Assembly: GCA_030144725.1 (NCBI GenBank)
Contig: JASKMD010000012.1
Coordinates: 10,344,431 to 10,408,430, forward strand
From: Haematococcus lacustris
Lineage: Eukaryota; Chlorophyta; Chlorophyceae; Chlamydomonadales; Haematococcaceae
DNA: 64,000 nucleotides
Direction of reading: 5' to 3'
Part shown: positions 23,986-35,649 of the stretch, piece by piece
Layout: every line of letters begins with the position of its first letter
Position numbering within the stretch: position 1 is the first letter of the stretch
Notes under the pieces: model-generated
Told to the model about the DNA's origin: nothing
Databases searched by the model: none
The model's input: the letters and a program-made list of their open reading frames with translations, nothing else
Translations under genes and position numbers: made by a program

Positions 23986-26900
23986 TTATTTATGGTCCAA
24001 AAGATACCTGACGTCCAGTGCCATGCGCTTTGCAGGCTCATGCAAGCAGTGTTGCAAGTCTCTTGCCTGCGGGAAGGGTATGATCTTCTCGTCATAAGAA
24101 CCAGTGGCTTTGTTCACAGCGCTGACACAGACTTCTGTCAGCCCAAAGTTGAACTTCACGTGGACTGCCCGGTCCGCTGTGTCTGTGGAGTACTCTGGCA
24201 CTTGCACCGTGAGGGGGATGGGAGTGAGGGGTTGCATGCCCATGGTGCCGTCCTCCACAAACCTGCCCAATGCAAGCCATCAGCTCCAGTTCTTCCTACC
24301 CTGCTTGCATCATAGGTTCGGCTGCAAGCTGGCAGGCTCACATGACCATGTCCTCAGGGCTAGTAAATACCAAGGCCAAGCAACATCAGGCAACAGGGTC
24401 AAGAAATGCAAGGTATGGCCTGGGCAAACACTCACTCAACAGCATTGTCGTCACAAGCAAACAGTTTCACGTCCACTTGTTTTAACGTCTTGTACAGCGG
24501 CTCAAAGTAGTGCACCACCTCCTGGTCGTCAGCCACCTGCACCATGCCAAGGAGGACAGCGGTGAAGGCACTCGCTCTTCAACCTACGTCCACATGTCAT
24601 GATACCAAGGGCATATATTGGGTGTCCCTGGCCATTGACGTCTGTAAGTGTAACGGGAACATGCAGATCAAAGCATGCACTGACCAGCTCATCTTTCTTC
24701 ACATAGCATTGGAACTTGCAGTCGGTCATGTAATCACACTTCTCCCGGTGCCAGAACTTGCCGGGAGCGCCCTCAGTCCACTGCGCACAGGTCTTCACAC
24801 CGTAAGCCATGCGGCTGCGGCGGGCGTGGATGAGAGCAGGATTGAAGCCGTACTGCACAGCACCTGCATGTGGTATGCCCAGGGCAGGACGAAACATGGC
24901 AATGGACCATGGCAGGACGGACCATGGCAGGACCAAACATGGCATAGGGGCCTCACAGGGCCATAGGCCGAGTCCCCGTACCTCCTGCCCCTTGGTCCAA
25001 CCCCCCCTACCCATTGCCACCCCTCGCGCACAACTCACCAGCCATCACCGCAATATGACAGCCACGCGGCACCACCACCTTGTCGGCCAGCCCCCTCACT
25101 GCTGCCCTGACCTTGGTTCCCAGGTACGAGCTCCGAGCAAACCCGCCCACTAGCAGCACCTGCTTTAGCATGGTACTGACATCGCATGAAAAAGGTGGCT
25201 TGAACAGCTCAAGCCGTCCGCCTTAAGGCTGCTGGGCCTCCCTTTCCCTCACTAGATATGCAGGGCACTGGCATGCAGCTGCAGGACAGCAGATTCCACC
25301 TTGCAGCTCTGCCATGCAAGGAGTGAGCGCTGGTGGATGGCAGCCAGCTTTGTACATACCATGGAGCAGGGCCCACCACCTTCGATACGCCTCGCTGCGT
25401 TAAGCTGGCGGACCGCGAGGCGGCACACCTCCTCGACTGGTTCTTTGAATATGGCTCGCATCTCAGCACTGCTGAGCTCCAGCTCTGAAATCTCGCTCTG
25501 TCGCTGCCACAGTGAGGCCTTCTGATCCCTTGTCATCAGTGCAATCAAATCGCGCGGGATAGGCACCCTGCAGGTCATGGTCCCACGGTTGTGGCAGGCA
25601 GGGTATGACGGTGTGTGGGAACCAGAAGGCAGATGGGTAGGGGGCGACACATAACCGAACGCCTTGAACATCTCCTGTGGCTGCGCACCTATTGACAGTG
25701 TGCACCCAAGGTGTTGCAGGTGAAGGGGTTTCAGTTCCAGGCAGTCCCAGTGCGTGTGAGAGAAGCAGATGGGAGGACGCATAATGAGACGTCTGCTAAG
25801 GCTGCAGACCTGTAGGTGACACTCTCTTCATAGCCGTCAGAGTCCAGCCCGAGGCAAGCTAGCCTGTCAGCCAGGCTGGGGCCGAAGCTATCACCAAAGC
25901 ATCTCTTGACAGCCTCCCACCTGCACACCATCATGGCACGGGCTTGCATGGCAGAGCGTCATTGAGCCAGTGAACAACACTGCTGCCCTGACAGCCGGTC
26001 CTTACCTCTCCATAACTTGGCTCTGTAGGGTGGCAGGGTTTCGAGCTGCCCAAGTGTCAAAGGCATCAGCGCCCACAGCACTGCGGTAATAGGACCTGCG
26101 ATGTAAACGTCATGCAGGCAGCCATACAGGCAAGTGGTGAGGCAATGTATGACAACACATGCATGCACAGTGAAGCACCGTGCCTGGGACACCCTAGTCG
26201 GTGCCCGTCTGTGCGTAACCGCCAGGGGCAACAGGGGATGAGATTGAACATCCGCCACCAAAAATGGCCACACAACCTCAATAGTGGCATCCTATGATGG
26301 ATTGCGTAAGTCACCTGAACTCCTTGTCCACGTACACGCTGCCGCACAGCACCCCATCTGCGCAGGCTGCCTCTGACAGTACGGTCTGGCCGCCCAGCGC
26401 CTTGCACTTGTGCACCGTGGCATCCGCTGTGCCGCCGCCCACATCCAGCACCATCACTGACATGCCTGCAGCATTAAGGGCAGATGAAAAGGTGTGGCTT
26501 CGTGCTAGGTATAGGTATGATCCAGGTACAGGGAAGCACAGGGTACTTGCCTGGCAGGAGGGGCGGGGCCTGCAGCATCAAGGGCAGATGAGAAGGAGTG
26601 GCTTCATGCTAGGAACAGATAGTCAGGTGTAGGGAAGCACAGGGCTGGCGGGCAGGCAGGTGTGACGAGGCAAGTAGGACCTAGAAGGCAGGTGGGCGGG
26701 CAGAAGGCAGCATTGGTGGGCAGGCAGGCAGTGTTGGTAGCTTCCCCACTCGCCTGGCACAAGGAGCGGAACCTTCTCGACCAAGGCATGCAGAGCTGCT
26801 GCCTCTGGCTCCAAAATGATGGTCAAGGCTTCACTGTTGACTCGACCAGCAAGGTGTGCTGCACGGCGCATGGAGGCCTTGCTTTGCTCACTCCACATGG

Positions 26901-28221
26901 CGGGCACCGTGAGGCACCTGGCAGGGCATGGATGGCACATGCTGATCCAACGACACTGGCAGGAGGCCAGGGAGTTGTGGCAGTGCCAATGTGAAAGAGT
27001 GAGAAACCGCACTGCCCAGCCGTCATACAAGGAAGGCGGTTTAGCAGTGTAGACCAACAGCAACAGGTGCCTCTGCGCCCCACCCTGGATCAGCCTGGGT
27101 GCTTGTTGATACGAGCGGAACGGGAATGGGCCAGGGAGGTGGGCGAGCAAGAATCCAGAAGCAGCAGCCCTGGGTATCCTAAGCGGTGCAAAGGTCCCTG
27201 CGCCTCGACCTGCACTATCAAGGGTTTCCTCGACGAAGGTGAGTGCAGCGTGCAATGCAAAGTCCTGTTTGCCTCAACTTGCCCAACCCACGGCTTTGTG
27301 CCCACCAATGGTGAACGGAAGTGGATGCAACACTTTAGAACAGTGCAACGTGCCGTGCAACATCTCTGCTCCTCCAGCGACTGTTTCCCACTGCTACATC
27401 ATTCATTGTTACTCAATGCTACTGAATACTATGGGGCCCCACCATTGGATGTTACGCGGATGGGCGACAGCCGCTCCAACCTTTTCCTTCAGCTGCACCA
27501 TGGTGTAGCTGTACAAGTACTTGAGAAAGTCAGTCATGACCTGGGCAGGTTGGGGGTTTGCAACAGATGCAACAGTGAACCGTCCAATGTTCAAACAGTT
27601 TACACTAACAATTGTACCCACCATTCCATGTAGCAAGTTAGCACATTCATGTGGGTATGTGGTCATGCAACTTGCTGCCCAGTGCGGCGATTTAGCCAGA
27701 GCAATAGCCAGAGCAAGTAATATTGCATGCTAGACCTACACAAGGTGCATGTGATGCCATCAGTGCCGATTATGCCCACAAAGCTGCCCTTACTATTTCT
27801 GGCGTCAAGCCTCGCGGCCACCCTGCGGCGAGGTCGGGATCGTGTAGCGCCAGTTTAAAGTCCGTAAGCAGATGGTACTGGCTCATGTCCTGGTCCGCGG
27901 CCTGGCCGAGTTTTTCCCACTTGCGCAAGGCGGCGTCACCCCACGCGATGGGCGTCCTGCAGGTCGCACTAACGCAACGTTCACGGACATCCGCGATCCC
28001 AAAAGAGCGCTAGCACCTGTCCGCGCTTACCGGCCATTGTAGAGCAGCGCGGAACGGGTCTTTGGATAAGGTTTGTGCTGGCCGGGCCACGGGTCGTGCA
28101 CTTCAACACACGTCAGGTCCTTTTCAGTCGTCCTTGTCGCGAACGCAAAGCCCGAGCCGTGCGTGCCGATGTCTAGCGATACGAGAAGGGAACGCGGCGA
28201 AAGCTGTACACCCGACTGCAT
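23986..28221 (-). CDS. HSPA12-type Hsp70-like protein
   Basis: Twelve exons: 28221-28031, 27956-27794, 27540-27443, 26917-26754, 26465-26315, 26095-26006, 25920-25810, 25567-25360, 25159-25039, 24863-24685, 24536-24436, 24262-23986. They total 1,854 nt in phase, 617 aa plus stop, close to animal HSPA12A/B size. Family marks in order: VSLDIGTHGSGFAFATR (ATPase phosphate-1 loop), IAWGDAALRKWEKL, YHLLTDFKLALHD, LTVPAMWSEQSKASMRRAA, VMVLDVGGGTADATVH (phosphate-2), VLLVGGFARSS (adenosine motif), and AVQYGFNPALIHARRSRMAYG. The Hsp70 substrate-binding domain is absent, as in HSPA12, so it is a divergent actin-fold ATPase of unknown client. Intron 4 appears to use a GC donor (CCAG|GCGAGT). Neighbours give no functional clue. 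Confidence 0.85.
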
Positions 28222-28467
28222 CGCGACGACCTACTTCTAGGCGACGATGAGCGGGCAGTAGCGACAATGGTAGCGGGCGTATGAACGGATTGATCTCATC
28301 ACACTGCCCGTGAAACGCCGTGAAATATCCCGCAAAAACCCCGCGACATGTTTATCGCGCGGCCTTTGTTTTTTTTTAGAGCGGTTGGCTTAGGGTACGC
28401 CAGTGATGCGCTGGGATGGGGAAGGTGGTGAGCAGCAGCCCTCGCTCCCAGCTGCTTGCTGCCTCTG

Positions 28468-28859
28468 GCAGGGGCAGGGGCAGGGGCAGGGGCAGGGGCA
28501 GGGGCAGGGGCAGGGGCAGGGGCAGGGGCAGGGGCAGGGGCAGGGGCAGGGGCAGGGGCAGGGGCAGGGGCAGGGGCAGGGGCAGGGGCAGGGGCAGGGG
28601 CAGGGGCAGGGGCAGGGGCAGGGGCAGGGGCAGGGGCAGGGGCAGGGGCAGGGGCAGGGGCAGGGGCAGGGGCAGGGGCAGGGGCAGGGGCAGGGGCAGG
28701 GGCAGGGGCAGGGGCAGGGGCAGGGGCAGGGGCAGGGGCAGGGGCAGGGGCAGGGGCAGGGGCAGGGGCAGGGGCAGGGGCAGGGGCAGGGGCAGGGGCA
28801 GGGGCAGGGGCAGGGGCAGGGGCAGGGGCAGGGGCAGGGGCAGGGGCAGGGGCAGGGGC
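28468..28859. repeat. (GGGGCA)n satellite
   Basis: About 65 perfect GGGGCA copies, 250 bp upstream of the HSPA12-like start codon. Open in all frames, producing artificial Ala-Pro, Gly-Gln, Arg-Gly and Pro-Leu open frames. Confidence 0.95.
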
Positions 28860-28984
28860 GCCACAACTTCTCCTGCCCAGCACCACAGCTGCTCCTGCCT
28901 TGCCCCACAGCTGCTCTGCAGCACAGCTGCCTAGCACAACAATTGCTCCTGCACAGAAAAAAAGCTGCTCCTGCCTTGCCCCAC

Positions 28985-29215
28985 TGATCTTACAGACTTG
29001 TTTTGCAGATTGCAACAACACCATAACTACATCTGAGTAGGCATCTGCCTCTGCCCTGCTACGTGCCCAGGCAAGAGTGAAGATTAAGTTGTAGCATCTG
29101 CGTTTACCTCGGGACTCAACCAGTGAACCAGTGAACCAGCGGCCACTGCTCTCGCGATGAGATGCAATACCATGCTGCTGTGAAAAGAAAGCTTGCCGAT
29201 GATGCTTTGTTAATC
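28985..29215. repeat. Dispersed repeat, copy of 59030-59260
   Basis: Roughly 230 bp in direct orientation with 59030-59260 and only a few differences. It begins with TTACAGACTTGTTTTGCAG, which resembles a splice acceptor, so it may derive from a gene or element exon. Its minus strand is open but not recognised. Confidence 0.75.
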
Positions 29216-29459
29216 TTGCTGTGACACGCCCTGAGGAAAATTCAAATTTTGACGAACGGAGCCCATAGGCCACGGATAGCAATTGCGCCTGGTGCGTTGC
29301 AATCGTACTTTTTCGCTGTATCCCGCTGATGGTTGTGCCTGGCCTGGAGCCTGTGGCGCCCTCCACAATAAATGTGCTTAAGACGCAAGCTTGCTATTGG
29401 GTGCTAGTTGTTGTAAGGTCGCACGGGTCTGAATGCCTATCGCAACACCGTGCAGCATC

Positions 29460-29640
29460 ACGTGACGGTCCAGTCGAGCGCGACGGTGGCGGGAGGTGCA
29501 TCCATAGTCCTAGTTATATCTACTAAGTGGCGCAGCACCATTAAGAGCGATATGCCCCATGCCTCGACCTGCCAAAATTCGGTGTTCCTCTGACTAGCGC
29601 CAGGCACTAGCCAGGGCTCCATCCGCGACCATTGTCACAC
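29460..29640. repeat. Dispersed repeat, inverted copy of 58533-58705
   Basis: Reverse complement of 58533-58705 with moderate divergence, including GCCAGGCACTAGCCAGGGCT. Origin unknown; at 58.5 kb it lies directly next to a LINE ORF1 remnant. Confidence 0.7.
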
Positions 29641-30147
29641 ACATGTGGTCACCCCCGCCATTGGCTGCACCCCCATGGCTCAAGACATAACATCTAACTC
29701 ATTTTTGCACGGATGAAGCCGCCGATTGGTGCGATGGGCTGCTTGTGGCCTGACGAGTGTGCTGCCAGTCCCAACGATTTGCCGGGTAGCTGGCCCCCAA
29801 CATGCGACGTGTTCTTGGGCCTCGTAGACACTCCTAGTAACTGCTTTAGGCAGCCTGGACCCAGCTCGGAGTGAATTCGCATCGTGACTGGACATTGCAA
29901 GTTTTCAGGTCGGCACGCAACAGTGTTGCTACGTCACAGCACGCATTGAGACCCTTTCCCAAGCTAGGGGCGTGACTGCGAAGGCGGATTGCTGGCAGGT
30001 GCAAGCCGTCGAATTACAGGTTGCACAAGATGCTTAACGCATTGGTGCCTGTGGCTCCCAAGCAACCACGAGCTACAAAAATGGGACAATGCGGTTCAGT
30101 AATTGTGTTGATATGTGTGTTCGCCGCTATGCAGGCTAGTGAAGGCC
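29641..30147. other. No gene resolved
   Basis: Upstream flank of the Gag-like gene. An acceptor-like CGCTATGCAG at 30126-30135 suggests a possible leader intron; no LTR is recognised. Confidence 0.35.
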
Positions 30148-32006
30148 ATGGTTGGCAAGAAAAGGGGAGTGAAGGCTAACTGTGCCAATGTGCAGAAAGC
30201 GAGGGAGGTTATGGCACAGCGGAGGGCTGCAGAGGCTGCTGGTCCCATTGAGTTTGGGGCGCAAGCAGGGGCTGTTGCTGCTGAGGCTGAGGCCCAGGCT
30301 GATGCTGGTGCTGATGAGGCTGATGCGCAGTTGCACCAGCTATAGGCAGACCCGCAGCACAGTGAGCAGCAGCTTGCTCACAACCAGCGCATGCAGCATC
30401 TACAGCAACAACTCCAGGACCTCCAGCGGAGTGAGCTTCACCGCAAGGAGCAGCAACTTGCTGATTCGGTGGCGCAGCAGCGGTCAGATCTGCTGCAATG
30501 GGAGCAGCAGTTAACTGAGCGGCAGCACCAGCTGGAGCAGCAGCAGGCGGACCTTAGCCGGAGGGAGCAAGATCTTACAGAGCGGCAGCACCAGCTGCAG
30601 CAGCAGCAGGCAGACCTGGATTCCAGGGAGCAGCAGCAAGCTCGCATCCAGACATTGCCACAGCAGCTTCACAGTTTACAGCAAGAGCTCTTGCAGCAGC
30701 AGCAGGCAGACCTGCTACTGATGCAACAACAGGTGGAGAAGCAGCATTTGGCTTATTTGCGAACTATCAGCAACAACCACCCCCTCCCAGACCCTTCTCC
30801 ATGCTCTCTCGCAAAGTTGGCAAGCCCACTTCAAGGGTGAGTTGTGTGGTTGCACACTGCCTGTAGATGCACATGCCATCAAGTGCCACAGCAACTGCCA
30901 ATCACTGAGCTCACATGCGCTGCCCGGTGCACGTCAGGGCACGCCATGACACCACACTGACGCACATGCAGTGTGGGATGCATGTGTGCATGTGCAGGCA
31001 TCATATTGTGGCCCCCGCATTGTCCACCCCAACCCAGCCAGCGCCAAGCAGCCCTTCCTGCCTCCCACCACCACCTCTGCATGGGGGCACAGCCACTGAG
31101 TTGGCTGTGAGAGCCTGGGGGCAGGCATTGACGGAGTTCTTTAGCGCATGCAGCATGCATGGGGATCTATGGGTCCCCTACGCTGCTAGTCGTCTCACGG
31201 GGGGTGCAGAGGTGTGGTGGTTCCACCAGGTGTTTAACAACACCCCCGCTGCCACGTGCTGGATGGCCTTTGTGGGAGGCCTGTGTGAGCATTACACCCA
31301 ACCCTTAGAGCGCGCATGGCAGCCAGCCGCGCAAACTTCAGCCGTGATTAAGAGGGAGTGGAGGGAGCAGATGTTAGTGCATCCTGAGCTGGTGGGGAAA
31401 GTGTGTGGGGCTGCTGTGCTGACTGACTGGGCTAACAAGCATTTTGCTGTGCCATGCCATGCACAAGACACTAGTGCCAGCCACAGGCAACGTGGCCACA
31501 TCATGTTTCGGCGCTATCTTGTGTTGGACGACGCTAGGCAAGCAACTGTATGCTGCATGTCTGAGGCTGATGTGGAGCGCATGCATAAAGATGTGAAGGG
31601 GTGCAGGGCGATGCATCGCATGGTGTTCACACCTGACGGGGACCAGCCTCAATGGGCCATGGCTGGTTGTGCGTGCAGCACGTGCATGAGTGTGCCATGC
31701 TTGCCGTGCATGAAGCCTGACACTACCACCCCACTTAAGCCCATGCCCATGTTTCAAGACACTGTGAAGGAGGTGAGGGAGGACGAAGAGTGTTATGCAT
31801 TGTTGATGTTGTTCCATTCCGATTTGCTGCATGATGAGGTGTGCTTTGGCAAACTGACCAACAAACACTGTGAACGATATCGCATGCACATGGGGTGGAA
31901 GAGGGAAGAGGGACGTCGGGAATTGCGTCGTTGGGTGCTGAGAGAGTTGCAAAGTGAGGAGCTGGAGGCCGAATATGCGGCGGACAATGGATATGGCTGG
32001 GTGTAA
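30148..32006 (+). CDS. Gag-like protein with Gln-rich coiled coil
   Basis: Start at ATG 30148 (MVGKKRGVKANCANVQKA). Exon 1 runs to 30836 and encodes a long Gln/Leu/Glu coiled coil with repeated LTERQHQLQQQQADL-type heptads; it contains one in-frame TAG at 30343-30345. A GT-AG intron (30837-30997) joins in phase to exon 2, which encodes LTEFFSACSMHGDLWVPYAA, LTGGAEVWWFHQVF and WMAFVGGLCEHYTQPLE, the pattern of Ty3/gypsy-type retrotransposon Gag. The rest, to residues near YAADNGYGWV, is charged and unrecognised. No zinc knuckle, protease, RT or integrase follows. It is either a decayed or non-autonomous element or a domesticated Gag. The TAG may be a nonsense mutation, or the frame may start at a downstream ATG. 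Confidence 0.5.
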
Positions 32007-32550
32007 GATGCACGGGGGTCTACTTTGGAGCATCACCAGCGGCCCGTACTAATGGCGTACTAATGGCCGAGATTGTGACTGGGTGCATGGTGCAAGAGAG
32101 TCAACTTTTCAGCAGCACAGACGGCCCACAAAGGAGGGCATCGCGTTTTCGGTCAAGGGACACGTTAGAACTCCTCACAAAGAATCGATCAAGCTTGTCA
32201 GCCCAGCATCTGACGTCCTGGTTGGAAAGTTACGAGGACAATAAAAAAGCCCACATTTCGTGAAATCTGACATGGGGTCGCGAGACGCAAAAAAAAGTGT
32301 GCGCAGCCATGCAACTGAGCCACTGAGCGCGATAGCTGCTCGCTGATCCCAGCCCCACTAAGCAGCCCATTCCCGGCACAACGCGACCCCCTCTTCCAAC
32401 ACCCCCGCCCGACCCGGCACAGGTGCATATCAGCCCGAGCAGCCCGCTAGCCTCGCGCTCGTGAGCTGCACAGCCCTGCGCAAGAATCGCTGTAAAATTC
32501 TTAAAGACCGGTAAGATGTTATCAGGGGTGCAGCCAATGGCGGGGGTGAC
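32007..32550. other. No gene resolved
   Basis: Short AT-richer stretch between the Gag-like gene and the foldback element. No supported feature. Confidence 0.35.
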
Positions 32551-32712
32551 CATGTGTCCGTTGCAAGCACATCTACACAATAGGTAAGGTTGCTGCAACA
32601 TGCAAATGAGGTGTGAGTGACAGCTTCACAGCAAGCCCATGGCACGCCCAGCCATGCCACAACCATTAGAACTAATAAAATCGTATGCCACTTTGCTAGT
32701 GGCCTGTTATTA

Positions 32713-33013
32713 CCCCAATGAAACTACAGCCCAAGTTTCATGTGGCACTGCCAGCTGCCAGGATGGTGGAAGGACGCCGGGCAGGACCTGCAGCCACATG
32801 CGCCAGCCCACCCCCCTGCCCCTGCAGCCTTGCCCCTCCCTGCCCCTCACTGCTACTGGTTGGGGTGCTGGAACCTTGGCATGCCTTCCTGCAGCCGAAT
32901 AGGATGGCACATGGTGGTAGTGAGAGGACATGAGGTTGTGGGGTTGCATACCCATGTTAGTGCTGAACGAATCGTTAGTGCCACATGAAACTTGGGCTGT
33001 ACTTTCATTTGGG
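32713..33013. mobile_element. Nested MITE (~300 bp)
   Basis: Terminal inverted repeats of about 35 bp: left CCCAATGAAACTACAGCCC, right end the complement of CCCAAATGAAAGTACAGCCC, both continuing into AAGTTTCATGTGGCACT. No coding capacity. Lies in the loop of the foldback element. Confidence 0.75.
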
Positions 33014-33034
33014 TGCAAACAGGCCACAAGCTAA

Positions 33035-34066
33035 GGGCGCGTTTCCAATGGACGGAGAAAAGAGAAAAGAGATCGCCCATGTGCATGAATTCAAACGCGT
33101 TTCCAATGGACGGAGAAAAGAGAGAAGAGATGCATGGAGGCCACTTTCCAGCCGCCGCCTACGCCTTCATTGATCTACACACGAGCTACAGTGCTTCATT
33201 GATCTACACACGAGCTAGAGTGCTCGGCTGGTGTTTCACTATGATGTAAATGTGCTTGGAGCATGCCATGGCTGGTCGGCTGTAGCTTTGGGGGTTGGCT
33301 GTAGCTCTGGGGGCGATCTTTTCATATGGTATGGGAACAAGGACGCAATTGTCCCGTTAGCTGGGATGGTGGCAGGTATGATGGGGTCAAGCATCGCAGG
33401 CGCAAGTGCACAAAGTGCGCCGTGCAAGTCAGTCGTGCAAGTCAGTGCAGTTGTGCAAGTCAGGCTGCGGGGCTTATCAGGCTAACTAGTCAAGCACTCT
33501 CCGCACTAGCGGGACTAGCTAAGTATGCTCCGGGGGGCTACAACTCTCTATGGCACTGCTCCGCGTTGAAATTGCGGTGCTCGTCAAACAGCTGATGCGC
33601 CCTCAGCTGATGCGCCCTCAGCAACAATACGGACGAGGACCATCTCCTGGGCATTTGTCCTCTTCATCAGCTCCTGCGGCTTAGGTGGCGACGCAGAAGC
33701 GGCAACGGGACATTGGCAACGGGACGTCAAACAGCGATGCCCTGGAGAAACAGCCCAGCCTAACCCAGCTCTCGCTGCGGCTCCGGTGCAAAAGGTCACA
33801 TCTCTCGGTCACATCTCTTTTTCTCCTGGGGGGGTCGGCCTGGAGGACCCTAGCGGAGAAAAAGAGATGAAATGGAGCTCACTCTAGGAGAGTTATTCGT
33901 CTCTATCTCCGCGCCTTGGAAACGGGAGAAAAGAGATCCGGACCGTTGGCGGCAGTTAGAGGGACATGGGCTGGCGGCGATCTCTTTTTCTCTTTCTCTT
34001 TCTCTCTTTTTCTCTTTCTCTCTCCGATCTCTTTTCTCTTTCTCTCCGTGCATTGGAAACGCGCCC
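33035..34066. mobile_element. Harbinger-like nonautonomous element
   Basis: Terminal inverted repeats GGGCGCGTTTCCAATG at the left and its complement at the right, continuing into GGAGAAAAGAGA-rich arms. Flanked by TAA on both sides (33032-33034 and 34067-34069), matching the TWA target duplication of PIF/Harbinger elements. Without a transposase the superfamily call rests on the ends alone. The interior carries a dispersed repeat also found at 11990-12215. Confidence 0.65.
33340..33560 (+). repeat. Dispersed repeat, copy 2
   Basis: Reverse complement of 11990-12215; here it is inside the Harbinger-like element. Confidence 0.7.
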
Positions 34067-34214
34067 TAAGAGGCATACCATTTTATTAGTTCTCATGGCT
34101 GTGGCATGGCTGGGCGTGCCATTGGCTTGCTGAGACGCTGTCACTCACACCTCACTTGCATGTTGCAGTAACCTTACCTGTTGTGTAGATGTGCTTGCTA
34201 CGGACACATGTGTG

Positions 34215-34545
34215 TGCCAACGCACTCGTGCAAATTAAGGGCTGGCTGGCTTGAAAAACTTGAGAGTTCAGGTCTGAAACTTGGCATGTAGGTTGTTGAG
34301 ACCTAGGGGAGGTCAAGACTCTCTTGGGCCAAAGTGTAATTCTCACTCGGTGTCGAGTTGTTGGACCAGGTGTGGGGCTGTGACCCTGATTTTGGCTAAG
34401 GGAGTTGGCACCGAGTGATCAAAGTGTCTTTTCATGAAATGTGAGTATGAGAGGTTGTAGAGGGTGGTTACAGCTGCCCAACCTAGTAGGTAGCATGCAA
34501 AAAGTCCAAGCCAGTGATGAGCTATGGCCCGTGTCCTAGGACCCT
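34215..34545 (-). mobile_element. LINE inter-ORF fragment, second copy
   Basis: Reverse complement closely matches 48690-49015, the sequence directly before ORF2 of the large LINE (shared landmarks: CGACACCGAGTGAGAATTAC, GGACACGGGCCATAGCTCAT). It ends within a few bases of the beginning of ORF2 and is joined to a palindromic array at 34540, just as in the large LINE. It is therefore a truncated second copy on the opposite strand. Confidence 0.8.
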
Positions 34546-35600
34546 GCGCAGGGTCCTAGCGTCACCATGGTCGTAGGACCCTGCGCAGGGTCCTGGCGAC
34601 CCTGCGCAGGGTCCTACTGACCCTATGAGTCAGGAGTTTTCCAGGTTTTGTTCTGACCCTGTGTGCCAGGACCTTGTCAGGCTTCCCGCAGACCCTTTGC
34701 TAGGTCCTGTCGTTTCTGTTTGGTATCCTCCCGACTCTGTGTGCCAGGACCCTGCGCAGGGTCCTACGACCATGGTGACGCTAGGACCCTGCGCAGGGTC
34801 CTACAGACCCTGCGCAGGGTCCTGGAAACCCTGTGCAGGGTCCTGCTGACCCTGTGTGCCAGGACCCTGCGCAGGGTCCTACGACCATGGTGACGCTAGG
34901 ACCCTGCGCAGGGTCCTACAGACCCTGCGCAGGGTCCTGGAAACCCTGCGCAGGGTCCTGCTGACCCTGTGTGCCAGGACCCTGCGCAGGGTCCTACGAC
35001 CATGGTTAGAATTAAAATTAAATATTAGAACAACTATTTTGTAGCTTATTTTTAATATTACATGTATTTAATATTTAAAAGGCGCTAGGACCCTGCGCAG
35101 GGTCCTACAGACCTTGCGCAGGGTCCTGGTGACCCTGCGCAGGGTCCTGGCGCTCTGGCCTTCTGCAGGGTCCTACTGACCCTTTGTAGGGTCCTACTGA
35201 CCCTGTGAAGGGTCTTGCTGACTAGCACAGGTCGGTGGCATCTGGATGAAAGCCATAATGAAAATTTCAAAAAAATCCCTATCATCATGTTCTTTAGGAT
35301 TCTTAGTGCTGATGAACATGACTAAGTGCTTCAGACCCTGTGCAGGGTCCTGGTGACCCTGTGCCGGGTCCTAGTGACCCTGCACAGGGTTACAGTGACC
35401 CTGCGCAGGGTCCTGGTGACCCTGCGCAGGGTCCTAGTGCACAGGCCTTTTGCAGGGTCCTGTTGCCCATTTGCAGGGTCCTGGTGACCCCGTGCAGGGT
35501 CCTAGTGACCCTGCGCAGGGTCCTGGTGCACAGGCCTTTTGCACGGTCCTAGTGACCCTTTGTAGGGTCCTACAGACCCTCTGCAGGGTCCTGCTGACTG
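34540..35600. repeat. Palindromic spacer array A
   Basis: Many copies of the perfect palindrome GGACCCTGCGCAGGGTCC, spaced by 15-40 bp and mixed with half-sites and degenerate copies. An AT-rich island lies at 35010-35078, and a block around GGTCGGTGGCATCTGGATGA is present twice (35231 and 35606). It corresponds to the inter-ORF spacer of the LINE family. Confidence 0.85.
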
Positions 35601-35649
35601 GCAGAGGTCGGTGGCATCTGGATGAAAGCCATAATGAAAATTCCAAAAA

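Larger units (their letters stand above)
32551..34210. mobile_element. Foldback element with ~140-bp inverted arms
   Basis: Left arm 32551-32689 and right arm 34073-34210 are reverse complements with roughly 90 percent identity by eye (start CATGTGTCCG, inner end near AATAAAATCGTATGCC). The interior has no transposase and is made of two further inverted-repeat elements (32713-33013 and 33035-34066). The outer right end touches a LINE fragment at 34215. Superfamily of the outer element is not determined. Confidence 0.75.

Noticed and set aside
28299..29366. Ala-Pro-rich frame on the minus strand upstream of the HSPA12-like gene
   Set aside because: Its middle is the (GGGGCA)n satellite and its other part is a dispersed repeat; it is not in frame with the HSPA12-like start.
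34540..35100. CRISPR-like array
   Set aside because: Palindromic repeats are spaced irregularly, spacers recur, no cas genes, and the setting is eukaryotic with the array tied to LINE junctions.
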